Shown here in pieces: positions 59,949 to 64,000 of a stretch of DNA of 64,000 nt (within the stretch, counting starts at the first letter, position 1; the number at the start of each line of letters is the position of its first letter). This DNA is from Stutzerimonas stutzeri (GTDB taxonomy: Bacteria; Pseudomonadota; Gammaproteobacteria; Pseudomonadales; Pseudomonadaceae). The translations under genes and the position numbers were made by a program. The stretch covers positions 124,001-188,000 of the forward strand of contig DDKB01000023.1 of assembly GCA_002339675.1 (NCBI GenBank), given 5' to 3'. The notes below the pieces were generated by a model. That model made no database searches and was not told where the DNA came from. It was given only the letters and a program-made list of their open reading frames with translations.

Positions 59949-60008
59949 AGCGCATGCCAGACATAAAAAAACGCCCTGCAGGGCGTTTTTTTATGTCTGG
60001 CATGCGCT
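59949..60008. terminator. Bidirectional terminator built from a perfect 60-bp palindrome
   Basis: Left arm AGCGCATGCCAGACATAAAA plus AAACGCCCTG, right arm its exact reverse complement, with no loop bases (centre 59978/59979). The inner part, A7-CGCCCTG/CAGGGCG-T7, is a classic bidirectional terminator; the outer 16 bases on each side extend the stem without mismatch. A further CCAGCC/GGCTGG (59942-59947, 60012-60017) pairs beyond a short bulge. The right end overlaps the stop codon of the convergent gene. Confidence 0.95.
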
Positions 60009-60540
60009 ATTGGCTGGACAGCACGAGCTGGCCGTCGCGCAGCGGGATGGTGTCGCCTGGCTCATGATCCATTCGCACCGTTCCGGGCTTGCCGTCGATG
60101 CGGTACTTCACATCGTAGCCGACCACCTTTTCGTGCTGTTCCTTGACCGTCTCGCAGCGGGTCTCGGTGCTCGCATAGGTGTCGCCCGCCTGCATCCGTC
60201 CCTGTACCTGATTGCCGGCGTAACCGCCACCGACCGCACCGACAACGGTGGCGATCTTCTTGCCGTTACCTCCGCCAACCTGGTTGCCAAGCAGCCCACC
60301 GACGACCGCACCAACCGCGGTGCCGGCAATCCGGTGCGCATCCTGAACCGGTTTCTGCCGCGTCACGGTCACCTCACGGCAGACCTGGCGCGGTGTACTG
60401 GAGGTCTCCTTGACCGGCTCGACGGAAAGCACTTCGGCAACCGCCGGGGTGCGATCGACCCAGGCGTAGGTGGCGAACGCACCCCCTGCACTGGCCACCG
60501 CCACGCCCAACAGCCCACCCATCAGCATCGACCTGTTCAT
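60007..60540 (-). CDS. Glycine-zipper 2TM domain protein (17-kDa surface antigen-like)
   Basis: 177 residues. An N-terminal membrane anchor or uncleaved signal (MLMGGLLGVAVASAGGAFATYAW), a central glycine zipper (IAGTAVGAVVGGLLGNQVGGGNGKKIATVVGAVGGGYAGNQVQG) and a C-terminal domain (YDVKYRIDGKPGTVRMDHEPGD). The family is related to SlyB/PcpA-type envelope proteins; a role in outer-membrane or envelope integrity is a guess. Its TAG stop lies in the large palindrome. Confidence 0.9.
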   Translation of the reverse strand: MNRSMLMGGLLGVAVASAGGAFATYAWVDRTPAVAEVLSVEPVKETSSTPRQVCREVTVTRQKPVQDAHRIAGTAVGAVVGGLLGNQVGGGNGKKIATVVGAVGGGYAGNQVQGRMQAGDTYASTETRCETVKEQHEKVVGYDVKYRIDGKPGTVRMDHEPGDTIPLRDGQLVLSSQ

Positions 60541-60616
60541 TGCGCTTCCTTCTGTCTGGCGGCAAACGCCGCGGCGGCCCCTTAGGCATCGCCGCCAAGC
60601 AGAAGTTCAGGTGCGA

Positions 60617-61525
60617 TCAAGGCCGCTCGTCCACCTCTTCGACGACCGGCGGAATCAGGTCATCGCGTGTCAGCTTCAACCAGACCAGCAGGGTGCCTGC
60701 CACATAAACCGACGAGTAAGTTCCCGCACCGACACCGATCAGCAGCGCCAACGAGAAGCCCCAGAGATTTTCGCCGCCGAACAGCATCAGCGCACCGACC
60801 GCGAGCAGCGTCGAAATCGACGTGGCCAGCGTGCGCAGCAGCGTTTGCGTAGTCGAGATGTTGATGTTTTCGATCAGCTCAGCCTTTCGCAAGATGCGGA
60901 AGTTTTCGCGAATCCGATCGAAGATCACGATGGTGTCGTTGAGCGAATAACCGATCACTGCGAGTACCGCGGCCAGCACGGTCAGGTCGAACGAGAGCTG
61001 GAACAGCGAGAAAACCCCGAGCACCAGTATGACGTCGTGGAACAGGGAGACCACGGCCCCCAGGCCGAACTTCCACTGAAAGCGAAAGGCGACGTAGAGC
61101 AGGATGCCGCCCAGCGCAAGCAACATGCCCAGCCCGCCCTGATCGCGCAGTTCCTCGCCCACTGCCGGGCCGACGAACTCGACCCGCTTGACCGTCAGCG
61201 CACCGGCGGCCTTGTCGCCACGCAGCACCTCGGCAATCTTCTCGCCAAGCAACGGGTCATCGCCCGGCATCCGAACCAGCACATCAGTGGTCGCACCGAA
61301 GCTCTGCACCACTGCATTGCCGAAATCGGAGCGACCCAGCTGGGCACGTACCTGGTCGAGTGCGACTGGCTGCTCATAGGACAGCTCGATCAGCGTGCCA
61401 CCGGTGAAATCCAGCCCGAAATTGAGCCCCCTGACCGCCAAGCTGGCGAGCGAGCCCAGGGTCAGCAGCACCGTCAGGGCAAAGGCCACGTGACGGAATC
61501 CCATGAAGTTGATTACGCGTTTCAT
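60617..61525 (-). CDS. secF: Protein translocase subunit SecF
   Basis: 302 residues with six transmembrane helices. RND-type signature FGLDFTGGTLIELSY at the N-terminus, YSLNDTIVIFDRIREN in TM4 and AGTYSSVYVAGTLLVWLK near the end. Acts with SecD and YajC to pull secreted proteins with the proton-motive force. It starts 12 bases after secD ends. Confidence 0.97.
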   Translation of the reverse strand: MKRVINFMGFRHVAFALTVLLTLGSLASLAVRGLNFGLDFTGGTLIELSYEQPVALDQVRAQLGRSDFGNAVVQSFGATTDVLVRMPGDDPLLGEKIAEVLRGDKAAGALTVKRVEFVGPAVGEELRDQGGLGMLLALGGILLYVAFRFQWKFGLGAVVSLFHDVILVLGVFSLFQLSFDLTVLAAVLAVIGYSLNDTIVIFDRIRENFRILRKAELIENINISTTQTLLRTLATSISTLLAVGALMLFGGENLWGFSLALLIGVGAGTYSSVYVAGTLLVWLKLTRDDLIPPVVEEVDERP

Positions 61526-61537
61526 CGTGCTAACCCC

Positions 61538-63406
61538 TTAAATCCACAACTTCTTGAGATCGCGGCCGCCGTAGATCAGGTTGACCATGGCGCGGGTCAC
61601 GATGACCGCCGTGAACATGGACGTCATGATCCCGAGCGACAGGGTCACGGCGAATCCCTTGATCGGGCCGGTACCCATGGCGAACAGGATGCCGCCAACC
61701 AGCAGCGTGGTCAGATTGCCGTCGACGATCGCCGAGAAGGCGCGATCGAAGCCTTCGTGGATGGCACGCTGAACCGACATGCCATTAGCAATCTCCTCCC
61801 GGATCCGCGAGAAGATCAGCACGTTGGCGTCCACCGCCATGCCCATGGTCAAGACGATACCTGCGATGCCTGGGAGCGTCAGGGTGGCGCCCAGCATGGA
61901 CATCAGCGCGGTCAGCACCACCATGTTGAACAGCAGCGCAACTGTCGCCAGGATGCCGAAGAACTTGTAGATCAGGACCATGAACACGGCAACGAAAAGG
62001 AAGCCCCACAAGGCCGCCTGAATGCCAAGGTCGATGTTCTCGGCACCCAGGCTCGGGCCGATGGTGCGCTCTTCTGCGAAGTACATCGGCGCGGCCAGGC
62101 CGCCGGCACGCAGCAGGAGTGCCAGCTCGGACGACTCACCCTGCCCGTCCAGGCCAGTAATGCGGAACTGACTGCCCAGCGCGGATTGGATGGTGGCCAA
62201 GCTGATGATCTTCTTTTCTTCCTGGAAAGTCTCGACGCGAACTTCCTGCTCGACACCATCCACCGTTTGCTTGACGTAGCGGGTGGTGGGGCGTTGCTCG
62301 ATGAAGATCACGGCCATGCTACGCCCGACATTGCTGCGCGTGGCACGGTTCATCAATTCGCCGCCATGCCCGTCGAGCCGAATGTTGACCTGTGGCCGGC
62401 CATTCTCATCGAAGCTTGCCTGGGCATCGGTGACCTGGTCACCGGTGATGATCAGGTTGCGTTCCAGCTGTACGGGCGGCCTTCCTTCCTCGCGAAACTC
62501 GAACGTTTCGGTGCTGGCGCGCGGCGCGTCCGACTCGGCGGCGAGACGGAACTCGAGATTGGCGGTCTTGCCGAGAATCCGCTTGGCTTCGGCAGTATCC
62601 TGCACGCCCGGCAGTTCGACGACGATGCGGTTGGCGCCCTGACGCTGTACCAATGGCTCGGACACACCCAGCTCGTTGACCCGGTTGCGCACCGTGGTCA
62701 GGTTCTGCTTGATCGAATATTCGCGGATTTCGGCGAGCTTGGCCTCGGTGATAGTCAGGCGCAGCACCTGCTGGCCGTTACGTTCGGTGCTGGTCAAGGT
62801 GAAATCGTTGAAGTTCTTGCGGATCAGCGATTGGGCGGCATCCAGCGTGGCCCCGTCGGCAAAACCCAGCTGCACGGCATTGTCCGCCTGCGGCAGACTG
62901 CGATAGCGCACGCGCTCCTTGCGCAGCAGCGTCTTCACTTCGCCCTCGTACACGTTCAGGCGGGTTTCGATCGCCTTGTCCATGTCGACTTCGAGCAAAA
63001 AGTGCACACCGCCCGACAGGTCCAGGCCAAGCTTCATCGGATTGGCACCCAGGTTGCGTAGCCACTCGGGCGTCGTCGGCGCGAGGTTCAGCGCCACCAC
63101 ATAAGCATCGCCCAATGCACGTCGAACCACGTCCTTGGCGGGCAGCTGGTCTTCCTGATCGGCAAGACGCAGCAGACCGCCGCGACCCTGTTCATCCAGG
63201 CTGGCCGCCTTGATCGCAATATCAGCGTCAGCGAGCGCCTTACTGGCTCGATCGAGGTCGGTGTCAGTGATGCTGTGGGAAGTCGAGGCACCGGTGATCT
63301 GAACGGCAGGATCGTCCGGGTACAGGTTCGGCGCCGAATAGATGACGGCAATGCCAAGCACGACCACTATCAGCAGGTATTTCCAGAGGGGGAATCTATT
63401 GAGCAT
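61538..63406 (-). CDS. secD: Protein translocase subunit SecD
   Basis: 622 residues: TM1 (LLIVVVLGIAVIYSAPNL), a large periplasmic P1 domain with GLDLSGGVHFLLEVDMDKA, and a C-terminal five-helix membrane block (LPGIAGIVLTMGMAVDANVLIFSRIREEI carries the proton-path Asp). Middle gene of the yajC-secD-secF group. Confidence 0.97.
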   Translation of the reverse strand: MLNRFPLWKYLLIVVVLGIAVIYSAPNLYPDDPAVQITGASTSHSITDTDLDRASKALADADIAIKAASLDEQGRGGLLRLADQEDQLPAKDVVRRALGDAYVVALNLAPTTPEWLRNLGANPMKLGLDLSGGVHFLLEVDMDKAIETRLNVYEGEVKTLLRKERVRYRSLPQADNAVQLGFADGATLDAAQSLIRKNFNDFTLTSTERNGQQVLRLTITEAKLAEIREYSIKQNLTTVRNRVNELGVSEPLVQRQGANRIVVELPGVQDTAEAKRILGKTANLEFRLAAESDAPRASTETFEFREEGRPPVQLERNLIITGDQVTDAQASFDENGRPQVNIRLDGHGGELMNRATRSNVGRSMAVIFIEQRPTTRYVKQTVDGVEQEVRVETFQEEKKIISLATIQSALGSQFRITGLDGQGESSELALLLRAGGLAAPMYFAEERTIGPSLGAENIDLGIQAALWGFLFVAVFMVLIYKFFGILATVALLFNMVVLTALMSMLGATLTLPGIAGIVLTMGMAVDANVLIFSRIREEIANGMSVQRAIHEGFDRAFSAIVDGNLTTLLVGGILFAMGTGPIKGFAVTLSLGIMTSMFTAVIVTRAMVNLIYGGRDLKKLWI

Positions 63407-63473
63407 GACGCAGCCCGTGTAATGACGCGGGGCGCCTTGCGCGCCCCGTCGTTGGTGTTGAGTGGAAGTCAGC

Positions 63474-63803
63474 TCAGATGGCTTTCAACGTGCCTTTGGG
63501 CAGCGTCGCGGCAATGGCCACTTTCTGAAACTTCAGCTCGACCGAGTCGGACACTTCGATCACGACGAAGTCATCCGAGACCTTGGTTACCTTGCCGGCG
63601 ATACCGCCGGATGTGACCACTTCGTCACCTTTCTGCAGGCCGCCAATCAGGTTCTTGTGTTCCTTGGCACGCTTGGCCTGAGGGCGCCAGATCATCAGGT
63701 AGAAGATGACCAGGAAACCGACCAGGAACAACCACTCGAAGCCACTACCAGCGGGACCGGCGGCAGCCTCTTGGGCGTAGGCGGCGGGAATCAGAAAGCT
63801 CAT
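63474..63803 (-). CDS. yajC: Preprotein translocase subunit YajC
   Basis: 109 residues: one membrane helix (FEWLFLVGFLVIFYLMIW) followed by RPQAKRAKEHKNLIGGLQKGDEVVTSGGIAGKVTKV, the YajC signature. Sits between tgt and secD and belongs to the holo-translocon. Confidence 0.97.
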   Translation of the reverse strand: MSFLIPAAYAQEAAAGPAGSGFEWLFLVGFLVIFYLMIWRPQAKRAKEHKNLIGGLQKGDEVVTSGGIAGKVTKVSDDFVVIEVSDSVELKFQKVAIAATLPKGTLKAI

Positions 63804-63843
63804 GTAGCACTCCTGTTGCAGGGATCAGTTATGTTGGAATTCG

Positions 63844-64000
63844 TCACGCAAGCGGCGGGGTTGGCAGGCCGCGCTTGGCATAGAAGGCGTCGACAAAGGC
63901 GGCCAATGTACCCTGTTGGATAGCATCGCGTAAACCAGACATCAGCCGCTGATAATGTCGCAAATTGTGGATCGTATTCAGCATGCTACCCAGCATTTCT
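63844..64000 (-). CDS. tgt: Queuine tRNA-ribosyltransferase, C-terminal 51 residues (truncated by window edge)
   Basis: The minus-strand frame entering from the right edge reads EMLGSMLNTIHNLRHYQRLM, then SGLRDAIQQGTLAAFVDAFYAKRG and ends at TGA 63846-63844. NLxHYxxLMxxxRxAIxxGT is the conserved C-terminus of bacterial TGT, which inserts preQ1 at tRNA position 34. The catalytic and zinc sites lie beyond the window. The tgt-yajC-secD-secF order supports the call. Confidence 0.93.
   Translation of the reverse strand, partial: EMLGSMLNTIHNLRHYQRLMSGLRDAIQQGTLAAFVDAFYAKRGLPTPPLA

Overview
The window looks like core chromosome of a gamma-proteobacterium of the family Pseudomonadaceae, most likely the Pseudomonas stutzeri / Stutzerimonas group. 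This rests on GC-rich third codon positions, protein sequences that closely resemble the Pseudomonas versions (BfrB, IscR, LeuA, HisS, RlmN), a NosA/OprC-type copper receptor, and gene orders familiar from pseudomonads (tgt-yajC-secD-secF; iscR-iscS-iscU-iscA-hscB-hscA-fdx-iscX-ndk-rlmN-pilW-rodZ-ispG-hisS-yfgM-bamB-der; guaB-guaA; argF next to an ABC ATPase; bfd, bfr and grxD together). I saw no tRNA, rRNA, CRISPR array, insertion sequence or prophage.

Layout. 1-9.5 kb, all minus strand: the 5' part of a DUF1704 HExxxH protein; the prfB-lysS operon, in which prfB needs its programmed +1 frameshift; an Old Yellow Enzyme homologue; an orphan molybdopterin oxidoreductase; and recJ. 9.5-14.2 kb: a MarR-like regulator divergent from the 5-oxoprolinase operon pxpABC, which is followed by a YcsG-like NRAMP-family transporter broken by a single-base frameshift. 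14.2-17.4 kb: yaeQ; the iron-storage pair bfd (Fur box on its promoter) and bfr; grxD; argF. 17.4-23.5 kb: an ABC ATPase overlapping argF, tadA, a Tat-exported multicopper oxidase, a DUF1206 membrane protein, a small hypothetical gene and a membrane diguanylate cyclase. 23.5-31.8 kb: guaBA, a zinc-ribbon protein of unknown role, xseA, an M23 peptidase, an isochorismatase-fold hydrolase and a YbdG-type mechanosensitive channel. 31.9-42.3 kb: a copper-uptake pair (DUF2946 protein and TonB receptor), leuA, an alcohol dehydrogenase, a DMT exporter, endonuclease I, a DUF2238 protein, and an overlapping aminotransferase / omega-amidase pair. 42.4-59.9 kb: a nearly continuous minus-strand housekeeping block from trmJ, cysE and the isc operon down to der, with suhB divergent from trmJ. 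60-64 kb: a glycine-zipper protein, then secF, secD, yajC and the 3' end of tgt.

How the parts fit. Iron-sulfur assembly (isc), iron storage (bfd/bfr), monothiol glutaredoxin and their regulators (a Fur box; a type 1 IscR box on iscR) make an iron-homeostasis theme. BamB, YfgM, SecDF-YajC, PilW and RodZ make an envelope-biogenesis theme.

The least expected signals are non-coding. A 20-bp AT-rich, operator-like dyad occurs twice with 19/20 identity, upstream of pxpA and upstream of leuA. A perfect 60-bp palindrome with no loop forms the terminator between suhB and the converging glycine-zipper gene. The frameshift in the NRAMP gene and the serine at the expected metal-ligand position of the orphan molybdoenzyme also deserve checking.
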